Origin: an uncultured Bacteroidales bacterium
GTDB lineage: Bacteria; Bacteroidota; Bacteroidia; Bacteroidales; Bacteroidaceae
Assembly (NCBI GenBank): GCA_902787575.1
Contig: CADAGX010000001.1
Span: forward strand, 121,189-185,188
Length of the DNA: 64,000 nt
Direction of reading: 5' to 3'
A program made the translations under genes and the position numbers. Of the stretch, positions 17,366 through 25,948 are shown one piece after another. How positions within the stretch are numbered: the stretch's first letter is position 1; each line of letters opens with the position of its first letter. The notes under the pieces are model-generated. The model ran no database searches. It was not told the origin of the DNA and saw only the letters and a list, made by a program, of their open reading frames with translations.

Positions 17366-20300
17366 ATGAAAAAGTTTAGACTTATAGACAACCTGATGGG
17401 GTGGCTGACGTTTGCTGTGGCTGCGCTGGTGTATTGCAGCACGATAGAGCCCACGGCAAGCTTCTGGGACTGCCCCGAGTTTATTACCACTGCTTACAAG
17501 CTGGAGGTCGGTCACCCGCCTGGGGCACCTTTCTTCATGCTCACGGGCAACTTGTTCACACAGTTTGTGAGCGACCCGACGCTGGTGGCTCTGATGGTGA
17601 ACATGATGAGTGCGCTCTTCAGTGCTGCCTGCATCATGTTCCTCTTCTGGAGCATCAGCCACCTGACGCGTAAGCTGGTGGGCGAAGGCGGACAGGTGAA
17701 GACGCTGTGGCAGCTCGTGGTGGTGGAGGCCAGCGCACTGACCGGCGCCCTCATCTACACGTTCAGCGACACATTCTGGTTCAGCGCCGTAGAGGGCGAG
17801 GTGTATGCATACAGCAGCCTCTTCACGGCCATCGTCTTCTGGCTGATGCTGAAGTGGGAAGACCATGCCGACGAGCCACAGAGCGACCGCTGGCTCGTGC
17901 TGATAGCTTACCTGACGGGACTGAGCATCGGAGTGCACCTGCTCAACCTGCTCTGCCTGCCCGCACTGGTGCTGATATACTACTACCGCCGCTATCCGGA
18001 CGCCAACCTGAAGGGCTCACTCATAGCACTGGCCGGCAGCTTCGTGCTGGTGGCAGCTGTGCTCTATGGCATCGTGCCTGGCATCGTGAAGGTGGGCGGA
18101 TGGTTTGAGCTGCTGTTTGTAAACCAGCTGAAGTGCCCGTTCAACACCGGATTGATTATCTACATCTTCCTGCTCATCGGCATCGTGCTGTGGAGCATCT
18201 GGGAGACCACTGTAGAGAAGAGCCGCACGCGCATGAACATCTCATACCTGGCCAGCGTGGCCATGCTGGGCATTCCGTTCTACAGCTACGGACTGACGAG
18301 CATCGTGGTGGGCATCATCGTGCTGGCAGCACTCTACGGCCTGCTCTCGTGGAAGAAAGGCACGGCCCACTGGGTGAAGGCGCGCCTGATGAACACCAGC
18401 CTGCTCTGCATGCTGATGATAATGGTGGGCTACTCGTCGTATGCCGTCATCGTCATCCGCTCTACGGCCAACACGCCGATGGACCAGAACTCGCCCGAGG
18501 ACATCTTCACGCTGGGGCGCTACCTGAGCCGCGAGCAGTATGGCGACCGCCCGCTCTTCTACGGCCCGGCCTACACGAGTCAGGTGAAGCTGCGTCCCGA
18601 CGGCCAGTACTGCGTGCCGGTGAGCAAGGAGGGAGCACCCGTCTATCAGCGCCACGAGAAGGCCGACGCCAACGAGCCCGACAGATACGAGATACAGCGC
18701 TACGACCAGCAGTACGTCTATGCGCAGAATATGTTCTTCCCACGCATGTACAGCGACCGCCACGCCAGCGCCTACGAGAGTTGGCTGGGCGGAGTGAAGG
18801 GACGCACTGTGCCCTACGACCGCTGCGGCGAGATGGTGAACGTGAAGGTGCCTACGATGCTCGAGAACCTGCGTTTCTTCTTTAGTTATCAGGTGAACTT
18901 CATGTACTGGCGCTACTTCATGTGGAACTTTGCCGGCCGTCAGAACGACGTGCAAGGCAATGGCGAGTGGGAGCACGGCAACTGGATTACAGGCATCCCC
19001 TTCCTGGACAACCTGCGTCTGGGCAACCAGAGCAAGCTGCCCTCCGAACTGGGCGCCAAGAACAAGGGCCACAACGTCTTCTACTGCCTGCCGCTGCTGC
19101 TGGGCCTCATCGGCTTCTTCTGGCAGCTCTATCGCAACGACGAGAAGAACCGCTCGGAGGGCCAGAAACAGTTCTGGGTGGTGTTCTTCCTCTTCTTCAT
19201 GACCGGACTGGCCATCGTGGTGTACCTCAACCAGACACCCATGCAGCCGCGCGAACGCGACTACGCCTATGCCGGCTCGTTCTATGCCTTCGCCATCTGG
19301 TGCGGCATGGGAGTGGCCGGAGTGGCCTCGCTGCTGCAAAAAGTGCTGCGCAAGGAGTCGGTGGCCGCAGCCATCAGCCTGCTCTGCCTGCTGGTGCCCA
19401 TACAGATGGCAAGCCAGACGTGGGACGACCACGACCGCTCGGGCCGATACACCTGCCGCGACTTCGGACAGAACTACCTGCAGACGCTCGACCAGACACG
19501 CTTCCCCATCATCTTTACCAACGGCGACAACGACACCTTCCCCCTCTGGTACTGCGTAGAGACGGAAGGCATCCGACGCGACGCCCGCGTTTGCAACCTC
19601 TCGTACCTGCAGACAGACTGGTACATCGACCAGATGAAACGCCCGGCCTACGAGAGCCCCGCCGTGCCCATCCACTGGAGCCGACTGGAATACGTGGCCG
19701 GCACACGCGAAGGAGTGCCCGTGCGGCCCGGCGTGCTGGAGCAAGTGCTGGAATACTACAAAGACCAGCCCGAAACGCTGCGCGAGACGGTGGGCGACAA
19801 CCCGTATGAACTGAAAAACATCATCGACCACTGGGTGCTCAACACGAATCCCGACCTGCAAATCATACCAACCGACAGCATCGTCGTGACGGTCGACAAG
19901 GATGCCGTGCGCCGCAGCGGAATGCTCATTGCAGGCGACTCGATTCCCGACGTGATGCACATCAGCCTCAAGGGAAAACGCGCCGTTTACAAGAGCGAAA
20001 TGATGATGTACGAGATGCTGGCGCAATGCAACTGGGAACGCCCGCTCTATGTGGCTGTCACCGTGGGCAAAGACAACTATGGTAGCCTCGGCAACAACTT
20101 TGTGCAGGAAGGTCTGGCCTATCGCATCACACCCTTCAACACCAAGCAGACGGGCAAGACACTCGACACAGAAAAGATGTTCGACAACATGATGCACCGC
20201 TTCAAGTTCGGCGGTCTGGAAAACCCGAATGTCTATCTCGACGAGACAGTCATGCGCATGAGCTACACACACCGCCGCATGTTCTCCATGCTTGCCAGCC

Positions 20301-20761
20301 GACTAATGGACGAAGGGAAGACAGACTCCGCACGTCAGGTTGTGACCTACGTCGAGCAGGTCATCCCGCCCACCACGGTGCCGCATTGCTACGCCAGCGG
20401 CTCTATGGACTTGGCACGCGTCTGGGAAAAGCTCGGCGAGAAACATATGGTGGACAGCATCGCACGACCCATCGCGCAGACAGCCAGCGAATACATGGAC
20501 TGGTACCTTTCGCTCCCGCAGCACATGATAAAAACCTACGAGGACGAATGCATCTACAACCTCTACCAGCTCCACCACGCGGCCGACCTGCTGCAGAAAG
20601 TCGGTAGCGACAGCGCCACGGAATACATCATACGGCTGAACCAGTACAACGACACGCTGCAGAAGTATCTCTACGGTGCAGCAGCCGACCTGTCGATCGC
20701 GCCCACTTCATCGCCGGCTGTAGTGCCGACCGAGGAGGAAGGCGGCGAGAAAGCCGAATAA
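17366..20761 (+). CDS. DUF2723 / TMEM260-like large membrane protein
   Basis: 1131 aa. The N terminus (WLTFAVAALVYCSTIEPTASFWDCPEFITTAYKLEVGHPPGAPFF, residues about 13-57) is the hallmark of DUF2723, with the acidic DCPEF and HPPG motifs in the first extracytoplasmic loop, as in GT-C-fold glycosyltransferases. About 12 transmembrane segments cover residues 1-680, including a second block near 545-660; the remaining about 450 residues are a soluble periplasmic region. Human TMEM260 of this family is a protein O-mannosyltransferase, so a role in protein or lipid glycosylation is plausible but inferred. The length (over 1000 aa) is normal for Bacteroidota members. A polysaccharide deacetylase gene follows after 33 bp and is probably co-transcribed. 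Confidence 0.8.
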   Translation: MKKFRLIDNLMGWLTFAVAALVYCSTIEPTASFWDCPEFITTAYKLEVGHPPGAPFFMLTGNLFTQFVSDPTLVALMVNMMSALFSAACIMFLFWSISHLTRKLVGEGGQVKTLWQLVVVEASALTGALIYTFSDTFWFSAVEGEVYAYSSLFTAIVFWLMLKWEDHADEPQSDRWLVLIAYLTGLSIGVHLLNLLCLPALVLIYYYRRYPDANLKGSLIALAGSFVLVAAVLYGIVPGIVKVGGWFELLFVNQLKCPFNTGLIIYIFLLIGIVLWSIWETTVEKSRTRMNISYLASVAMLGIPFYSYGLTSIVVGIIVLAALYGLLSWKKGTAHWVKARLMNTSLLCMLMIMVGYSSYAVIVIRSTANTPMDQNSPEDIFTLGRYLSREQYGDRPLFYGPAYTSQVKLRPDGQYCVPVSKEGAPVYQRHEKADANEPDRYEIQRYDQQYVYAQNMFFPRMYSDRHASAYESWLGGVKGRTVPYDRCGEMVNVKVPTMLENLRFFFSYQVNFMYWRYFMWNFAGRQNDVQGNGEWEHGNWITGIPFLDNLRLGNQSKLPSELGAKNKGHNVFYCLPLLLGLIGFFWQLYRNDEKNRSEGQKQFWVVFFLFFMTGLAIVVYLNQTPMQPRERDYAYAGSFYAFAIWCGMGVAGVASLLQKVLRKESVAAAISLLCLLVPIQMASQTWDDHDRSGRYTCRDFGQNYLQTLDQTRFPIIFTNGDNDTFPLWYCVETEGIRRDARVCNLSYLQTDWYIDQMKRPAYESPAVPIHWSRLEYVAGTREGVPVRPGVLEQVLEYYKDQPETLRETVGDNPYELKNIIDHWVLNTNPDLQIIPTDSIVVTVDKDAVRRSGMLIAGDSIPDVMHISLKGKRAVYKSEMMMYEMLAQCNWERPLYVAVTVGKDNYGSLGNNFVQEGLAYRITPFNTKQTGKTLDTEKMFDNMMHRFKFGGLENPNVYLDETVMRMSYTHRRMFSMLASRLMDEGKTDSARQVVTYVEQVIPPTTVPHCYASGSMDLARVWEKLGEKHMVDSIARPIAQTASEYMDWYLSLPQHMIKTYEDECIYNLYQLHHAADLLQKVGSDSATEYIIRLNQYNDTLQKYLYGAAADLSIAPTSSPAVVPTEEEGGEKAE

Positions 20762-20794
20762 CGCAACACCGAGAAACGTCAAAGCACACGCGCG

Positions 20795-21409
20795 ATGTTT
20801 ATTGAGCAACCGGCCGTCTTCCTACGTTGGATTTATCCGCATGCCATCTGGCGTATGGACAAGAATGTCCGTGCCGTCTATCTGACATTCGACGACGGAC
20901 CCATCCCCGAGGCCACTCCATTCATTCTGGACGTGCTCGACCGCTTCGACGCCAAAGCTACGTTTTTCATGGTTGGCGAGAACGCACGCAAGTATCCGCA
21001 CCTCCTCACCGAGGTGCGGACACGCGGCCACCGCATCGGCAACCACACCAACCACCACATCGGCGGCTTCCGCTGGTACAGTTGGAACTATCTGGCCGAC
21101 GCTCGGGCAGCCAACGAACTGCTGAAGACCGACCTCTTCCGGCCGCCTCACGGGTGGATGCGTGCCGTGCAGTACAAAGTTTTGCGCCACTGCGGCTACA
21201 GAATTGTAATGTGGGACGTCGTAACACGCGACTACAGCCGTCTTCTCACGGCCGACGACGTGTTGCAGAATGTAAAACGCTATACGCGGCCAGGCAGCAT
21301 CATCACCTTCCACGATTCGCTCAAGAGCATAGACAAGCTGAAGCACGCGCTTCCGCTGGCGCTGCAGTGGCTCACCGAGCAGGGCTACGAGTTCCGCGTC
21401 ATCGACTGA
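20795..21409 (+). CDS. Polysaccharide deacetylase (NodB homology, CE4)
   Basis: 204 aa. The NodB domain is recognised by VYLTFDDGPIPEATP (motif 1, catalytic Asp and metal Asp, about residues 28-42), GHRIGNHTNHHIGGF (metal His pair, about 76-90), LFRPPHGWMR (motif 3) and VMWDVVTRDYS (motif 4). The family removes N- or O-acetyl groups from chitin-like glycans, peptidoglycan or other polysaccharides with a divalent metal. No signal peptide is visible, although the N terminus (FIEQPAVFLRWIYP) is mildly hydrophobic; many Bacteroidales members look like this. It is on the same strand 33 bp after the DUF2723 gene. It converges with the GH115 gene, whose end is 29 bp away. Confidence 0.85.
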   Translation: MFIEQPAVFLRWIYPHAIWRMDKNVRAVYLTFDDGPIPEATPFILDVLDRFDAKATFFMVGENARKYPHLLTEVRTRGHRIGNHTNHHIGGFRWYSWNYLADARAANELLKTDLFRPPHGWMRAVQYKVLRHCGYRIVMWDVVTRDYSRLLTADDVLQNVKRYTRPGSIITFHDSLKSIDKLKHALPLALQWLTEQGYEFRVID

Positions 21410-21438
21410 CACGTCGGCATGCCGCCCACCGCGCGCCT

Positions 21439-24400
21439 TCAGAAATTCACAAACCGTTTCTTTCCGCCTACGATGTAGATGCCCTTCGGCAGCGCACGTA
21501 GCTGTGCATCGGAGTCGGCCACGCGGCGTCCGCTCAAGTCGTACACGCCGTCTGTCGGCTTCTGCATGGCTGGTTTCTGCGCCGCCACCTCTATTATGTT
21601 GGTCGGCACGTCGCCCTCCACACGCTGTATGCGGAAGTGGTCCACGCGGAACTTGCCCGTGCGGTCGGTGCCGGTGGCTTGTGTGCCGTTGCCCTTCAGG
21701 CTGCCCGAGCGCACTCCCAGCGTCAGGTCCTCTCCTTCCGAGAGCGTCACATAGACACACATCTCCTGCATCGTGTTGGCGTCCACCGCCTCTGCTATGT
21801 AACTGGCAAACGTGGCGTGCTCACCCTCGGTCTGATTCTTCTCATACACAGCGCTGTTGGCGAAATACTGCACCTCGCGGTTGGCAAACAGGCGTCCCTG
21901 CCCTTCCAGTCCGCTTTCGCTCCAGAAGAGGCACGAGATGCGATACGTGCCGGCCCCCAACCGAGTGGCGGGAATCGTCTGCGAGAGGCAGAAATCGTTG
22001 GGCATCGTCAGTGCGCCCGACGTGGTGAACGCGCAGTAGTTGCTGCCGTGCGCTCCGTTTCCGCCGGGATAGATGCCATACGTCGAGCCGGGGAACGTAT
22101 TGTTGCTGCCGCACGTCATCTGCCAGCCGTAGGGCACGCCCAGCGTAGTCTTGCCCGCAGGATTCTTCTTGTCGGCTGCGATGTACTCGAAGTCGGGGTT
22201 CACCAGCAGGTCGTTCGTCAGCGAGTCGGCGTCGCCCTTCGGCAGGTCGCCCAGTCGCCGCACGCGGAAGTGGTCTACCAGAAACCAGCCCGACTCGTCG
22301 GTCTTCGCCTCGTCGTTGCTCTGATTGCTCGTGCGGATGCCCACTCGCAGCGATTCTCCGTCGCGCACAGCCAGCGTCACACGCATCGGCTGCAATATGG
22401 CGTGCGTACTATAGCCCGCCTTATGGCCGGCAAACGTGCTTACCTCGTCCTCGCGCAGTATGTTGTTGTAGTCCTCCCAGCGGCCGAAGTACTGCACGTG
22501 GTCGTTGGCAAACATTCGGCACGAGCCGCGCTTGCCCGTCTCGTTCCACAGCAGGCATGTCACCTCGTAGATTCCTGCCTGCAGCTTCTCGGCAGGCACC
22601 GTCTGCGAGAGTTCGAAGTCCGACGGCATGGGTTTCGCCTTAAACCAGCACGTGTTGCCGCTGTCGTGCGTAATGGAAGTTTCGCTGTGGCTGATGCCGT
22701 ACGAGTTGCCGGTCATCGTGCCTTTCAGCGTCCAGCCGTATGGCACTCCGCGTTGCGTAGCGGAGCCCGTATTTTCCGTCACGTTGCCGTCCTTCAGATA
22801 AAGTTCAAAGTCGGGGTTCACCAGCAGGTCGTCTGTCTCCTGGTCGGCCTCCGTCGGGTCGGTCTGTCGCCACGCCACCTCGCTTACCACGAGTGCCGGC
22901 GTCAGTGCGAAGACGCGAAGTTTGTACGTCCGAGCCGTCGCAGCCTTGTATTCGAACTGCGCCTCTGTGTATCCGTACATCACGTTGTCGCTCCAACGAT
23001 TCGTCTCGGCCGAGCACTTGATGCTCTGCGACGTGATAGTGCCGTTGTTCATCGATATTCCCACCTGCAGGTCGTGCGCCGTCGTCAGCGGGAAAGTGGG
23101 CAGACAGCGCACCATGATGCGCCAGGTGCCTGCCTCCAGCGGCACGTCGTACTCCACATACGGCGCTTTCAGGCGTGCGGCCGAACCCGAGTACGTGGTG
23201 TAGTCGATGGGCCAAACGCCGACGCTGTGTCCCTCGACGCCCAGATTCTGCATCTGCTTCCAGTTGCCTCGCGAGCCCGTATAGCTGTCGGCCGCCACGC
23301 GGCACTCCGTTGTGCCCGTCAGCTCGCCCCGTTCTACATTTATGTAGGCCACGGTGGCCGCCTGCGGCAGGTCGAACTGACTGCCGCCGTAGGGTTTGCG
23401 ACTCATCATGCTGCTCCACTTTCCGCCCGAGAGCGTGTTGTTGTAGTAGTCCGTCAGCCGCACTATCTCGGCATGACCTTCGCGCGCCATCGCCGCATAG
23501 TGCATCGTGCGGTCGTAGTCGCCCACGCCGGCATAAAGCCAGCTCAGGCGAGCGCCCAACAGCTTAGCATTCATGGCTGCGGTGGCCCGCATCGGATATG
23601 TGAAGAGCTGGAAGTAAGCGTCCTGCAGTCGCGTCGGAACGGCGCCCTCCAGTGCCGCCACGCGTGCCGCCAGCGCTGCATAGTCCGTCAGGCGGCGCTC
23701 CATCTGCTCCACCGTGTAGTCGATGTTAAGCAGCGTCTCGGGCTTTCCCGCAGCTGCCAGCCGGTAGTGTTCGAGCCGCAGGCTGGCCATCTCGTCGGCC
23801 AGATCCTCGCCAAACGTCTTCTCGGCCCACCAGCGGCTGAACTCCCAAGCGCGCTCCGGCGTCCAGCTGCTCACGTCCCACGCCAGCTCCATGCAGAATT
23901 CAAACTCAGCTTCCGCCGGTTTGATGTCTCCCACGTTGAACATCCAGAATCTCCGCATGCCGTTCTCGTATGCTTTGCACAGTTCGTAGCTCACCAGCGA
24001 CGGCGAGATGGTGCTCAGCCAGATATACGAGCACGGATTGCCCAGATACGACAGGTGGTAGTATATGCCGTTGCCGCCGCTGCGACGCTGCTCGGCCGCC
24101 GTGGGCAGCTGGCGGATGTAGGCGTAGTTGTCGTCCACCCAGCAGAGCGTCACGTCGTCGGGTATCTGCAGGCCCGCGTTGTACAGCGTCAGCGCTTCCT
24201 TGTACGGGATGTATATCTGCGGCACACGGGTGGCGTCGCCCAGCGAGTCGGTCAGTATCTGGCGCTGGCATGCAATGATGTCTGCCAGCCCCTGCAGCTG
24301 CGCCGCCTGCCCTTCGTAGCCGATGAGCGCCACGTCCTGTAGCCCGCGCATGCCTATGTCGAAGATGCCCTCGTAGCCGCGCGCCTCGCCGGCACGCTTG

Positions 24401-25314
24401 GCCCAGTAGTCGGCCACCTGCTCCGGATTGTTTGCGAAGCTGAATGTCGAAGAGCCACCGCCGTTGGTAAACCGCGGCCACTCCCAGAGATTGTCGCGCA
24501 ACATGCTGTCGCCCGAACTCATCACGATGGCCCACTTGCGCGCCAGCTGCTTATTCTCCGCCAGGCTCCAGAAGGCGCGCGAGCTGCCGTGCTTTGCCGG
24601 CCAAAGACAGTTGCCGCGCAGGCGCAGCAGCAGTTCCATCACACGTTCGTACGTGCGCGGACCAATGTTGCCAAGCGACTTCTCGAACGTCTTCTTGGCC
24701 CACGGCAGCAGCGCCCAGTCCTCGTCGTTGATAAACAGGCCGCGATACTTCACGTCCGGTCGCTCCGTCTCCGAGCGCGTGCCCGTCACACAGATGGTCT
24801 CCTGCGGCATCGGTGCCACGTCGGCCCACCACACGTAGGGCGACACGCCCACCCGCCGCGATATCTCCAGCAGGCCGTATGCAGTGCCACGCGGCGTACC
24901 GCCCATCACCACCAGTGCCTGCTCCACGCCCTCCATCGGTGCCTCCACCAGCTGCAGTGCGTAAGCCTCCCATACACCCGTCACACCCGTGGTGTCCACG
25001 CGTCCCGTGGCCACCAGCGCGTCCAGCAGAGGCGAACTACCCAGCGTGCCGGCCACAATCGGCAGGTCGCCAGCCGCAAGGCTGCTCTTCAGCGTCAGCC
25101 GCCGGCCCGTCACACTCTCTATGTCGCCCACCACACACTGCGCAGCCGTGCGCACCACATCGGCATCCGCATCGTCCACCACCAGCACAGCCTGTCGCCC
25201 TGTTCCCACAATGGGGAAGCCCGACGACGTGCCACACGTGATATTCAGTTCGGCACACAGCTGCGTCGCACACAGCAGCAGCCCGAGAATGCACACACAA
25301 AACCTGCTTTTCAT
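21439..25314 (-). CDS. Exported GH115 alpha-glucuronidase with duplicated C-terminal modules
   Basis: 1291 aa from the ATG at 25312-25314 (MKSRFCVCILGLLLCATQLCA signal peptide). Upstream in-frame codons lie beyond the -7 box and are excluded. GH115 enzymes release (4-O-methyl-)glucuronic acid from glucuronoxylan. The catalytic part spans about residues 22-800 with typical blocks GIFINDEDWALLPWA, RLRGNCLWPAKHG and RFWMFNVGDIKPAE. Two related modules of about 190 aa follow, each starting DDLLVNPDFE/NDLLVNPDFE and ending VDHFRVRRL/VDHFRIQRV, probably carbohydrate-binding sandwiches. The end (GVYDLSGRRV.. then LPKGIYIVGGKK) resembles the C-terminal domains of Prevotella exported proteins. No other xylanase genes are in the window. 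A 901-aa ORF on the other strand is its shadow. Confidence 0.85.
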   Translation of the reverse strand: MKSRFCVCILGLLLCATQLCAELNITCGTSSGFPIVGTGRQAVLVVDDADADVVRTAAQCVVGDIESVTGRRLTLKSSLAAGDLPIVAGTLGSSPLLDALVATGRVDTTGVTGVWEAYALQLVEAPMEGVEQALVVMGGTPRGTAYGLLEISRRVGVSPYVWWADVAPMPQETICVTGTRSETERPDVKYRGLFINDEDWALLPWAKKTFEKSLGNIGPRTYERVMELLLRLRGNCLWPAKHGSSRAFWSLAENKQLARKWAIVMSSGDSMLRDNLWEWPRFTNGGGSSTFSFANNPEQVADYWAKRAGEARGYEGIFDIGMRGLQDVALIGYEGQAAQLQGLADIIACQRQILTDSLGDATRVPQIYIPYKEALTLYNAGLQIPDDVTLCWVDDNYAYIRQLPTAAEQRRSGGNGIYYHLSYLGNPCSYIWLSTISPSLVSYELCKAYENGMRRFWMFNVGDIKPAEAEFEFCMELAWDVSSWTPERAWEFSRWWAEKTFGEDLADEMASLRLEHYRLAAAGKPETLLNIDYTVEQMERRLTDYAALAARVAALEGAVPTRLQDAYFQLFTYPMRATAAMNAKLLGARLSWLYAGVGDYDRTMHYAAMAREGHAEIVRLTDYYNNTLSGGKWSSMMSRKPYGGSQFDLPQAATVAYINVERGELTGTTECRVAADSYTGSRGNWKQMQNLGVEGHSVGVWPIDYTTYSGSAARLKAPYVEYDVPLEAGTWRIMVRCLPTFPLTTAHDLQVGISMNNGTITSQSIKCSAETNRWSDNVMYGYTEAQFEYKAATARTYKLRVFALTPALVVSEVAWRQTDPTEADQETDDLLVNPDFELYLKDGNVTENTGSATQRGVPYGWTLKGTMTGNSYGISHSETSITHDSGNTCWFKAKPMPSDFELSQTVPAEKLQAGIYEVTCLLWNETGKRGSCRMFANDHVQYFGRWEDYNNILREDEVSTFAGHKAGYSTHAILQPMRVTLAVRDGESLRVGIRTSNQSNDEAKTDESGWFLVDHFRVRRLGDLPKGDADSLTNDLLVNPDFEYIAADKKNPAGKTTLGVPYGWQMTCGSNNTFPGSTYGIYPGGNGAHGSNYCAFTTSGALTMPNDFCLSQTIPATRLGAGTYRISCLFWSESGLEGQGRLFANREVQYFANSAVYEKNQTEGEHATFASYIAEAVDANTMQEMCVYVTLSEGEDLTLGVRSGSLKGNGTQATGTDRTGKFRVDHFRIQRVEGDVPTNIIEVAAQKPAMQKPTDGVYDLSGRRVADSDAQLRALPKGIYIVGGKKRFVNF

Positions 25315-25347
25315 ATCTTCTGCTTTGCTTTTCTTAGTTATTTCGTC

Positions 25348-25356
25348 GCAAAGATA
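25348..25356 (-). promoter_or_regulatory. -7 box of the GH115 gene
   Basis: Minus-strand TATCTTTGC, 34 bp before the GH115 start codon. The tandem ACGTGTGG-type repeats begin about 45 bp further upstream. Confidence 0.75.
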
Positions 25357-25399
25357 TACTTTTTTAACCATAAACCGAAACATCGCACGCAGTTTTTCG

Positions 25400-25535
25400 C
25401 ACGCCACACGTAGTTTTTCAAAATCCACGTGTCGCATTCGTTCACGCCACACGTCGCAATCGCTCACGCCACACGTCGCAATCGCTCACGCCACACGTCG
25501 CATTTCGTTACGCCACACGTCGCATTTCACGGGAC
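25400..25535. repeat. 22-bp tandem repeat array with CCACACGTCGCA core
   Basis: Four consecutive units of the form CACGCCACACGTCGCAAT plus CGCT or similar (from about 25443 to 25528), preceded by two variants (CGCCACACGTAG near 25402 and CCACGTGTCGCATTCG near 25425). The array occupies the region upstream of the GH115 promoter. Related units occur at 10.0-10.2 kb and 53.07-53.15 kb. Confidence 0.8.
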
Positions 25536-25545
25536 ACATTAAGCC

Positions 25546-25571
25546 GTAGGGAATTTGCTTGTCAAATTCCG
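25546..25571 (+). repeat. REP palindrome 1 (solitary)
   Basis: GTAGGGAATTTGC followed by TTGTCAAATTCCG: a 26-bp REP whose GGAATTTG/CAAATTCC arms form a hairpin. Its right flank (CCAAGAGGACAGGCAAG) is identical to that of REP 2 at 28193. Confidence 0.85.
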
Positions 25572-25664
25572 CCAAGAGGACAGGCAAGGGACACAGCTTG
25601 GCGCGCAAGAAATGCTGCGCCACGCTTTTTCTCTTAAATTTTTCCGCGTCTCACCTTTTTTTCC

Positions 25665-25673
25665 TACCTTTGC
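25665..25673 (+). promoter_or_regulatory. -7 box of structured RNA copy A
   Basis: TACCTTTGC; predicted transcription start near 25680. Confidence 0.7.
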
Positions 25674-25679
25674 CGTGTT

Positions 25680-25900
25680 GAGGACGGCATCGGCGGATGC
25701 ACCCAACATCTTTTTGGAAAAATAACATGCGTTTGTTGTTATTCGGAACCGTTTCAAGAACCTGAGAAATTCACGAACAATAACACCGAAAGAATAAATC
25801 ACAAACGCTTACGCGGTATGCGTGGGCGTGATTTATCTGGTGTATTGGGCAATCTCAGGGCCTTTGAAACGTGGATACTGACCGTCCACGTTTTTATTTT
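25680..25900 (+). ncRNA. Structured RNA, copy A (promoter, rod hairpin, terminator)
   Basis: From the -7 box at 25665 to a terminator at 25871-25900. Elements in order: 5' hairpin with GCATC/GATGC (25687-25691 with 25696-25700) closed by GTTG/CAAC; unpaired TTGGAAA (25714-25720); GCGTT (25729-25733); then a long rod with stems GTTTCAA/TTGAAAC (25751-25757 with 25864-25870), CCTGAGA/TCTCAGG (25761-25767 with 25853-25859), CAATAACACC/GGTGTATTG (25778-25787 with 25839-25847) and ATAAATCAC/GTGATTTAT (25794-25802 with 25828-25836); an apical loop containing GCGTGG; last a GTGGA/TCCAC terminator stem. Copy B at 62 kb keeps the layout with different stem sequences. It could be a member of the Bacteroidales-1 or 6S-like RNA families, or a leader of the downstream methyltransferase gene, whose start is 48 bp beyond and which has no visible promoter of its own. 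Confidence 0.7.
25869..25900 (+). terminator. Terminator of structured RNA copy A
   Basis: ACGTGGA (25869-25875) pairs with TCCACGT (25885-25891), followed by TTTTTATTTT. The two outermost base pairs compete with the closing stem of the rod. Confidence 0.8.
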
Positions 25901-25948
25901 GCCCTTTGCCCATTCTCCGAAGACAAGCACGCGCCAAACTTACAGCGT

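Noticed and set aside
18242-20272. 676-aa antisense ORF over the DUF2723 gene
   Set aside because: Composition is typical of a reverse-strand shadow (Val/His/Ala/Gln rich), no start region or motif.
21637-24342. 901-aa ORF opposite the GH115 gene
   Set aside because: It is the antisense shadow of a GC-rich coding region with no recognisable domain; the GH115 frame has clear family motifs.
25680-25900. Possible retron msr-msd
   Set aside because: The long rod hairpin looked suggestive, but there is no reverse transcriptase gene nearby and the RNA has its own terminator instead of leading into one.
25871-25948. Longer N terminus for the EcoRI-type methyltransferase
   Set aside because: Those codons translate the terminator of the structured RNA; family N termini fit the ATG at 25949.
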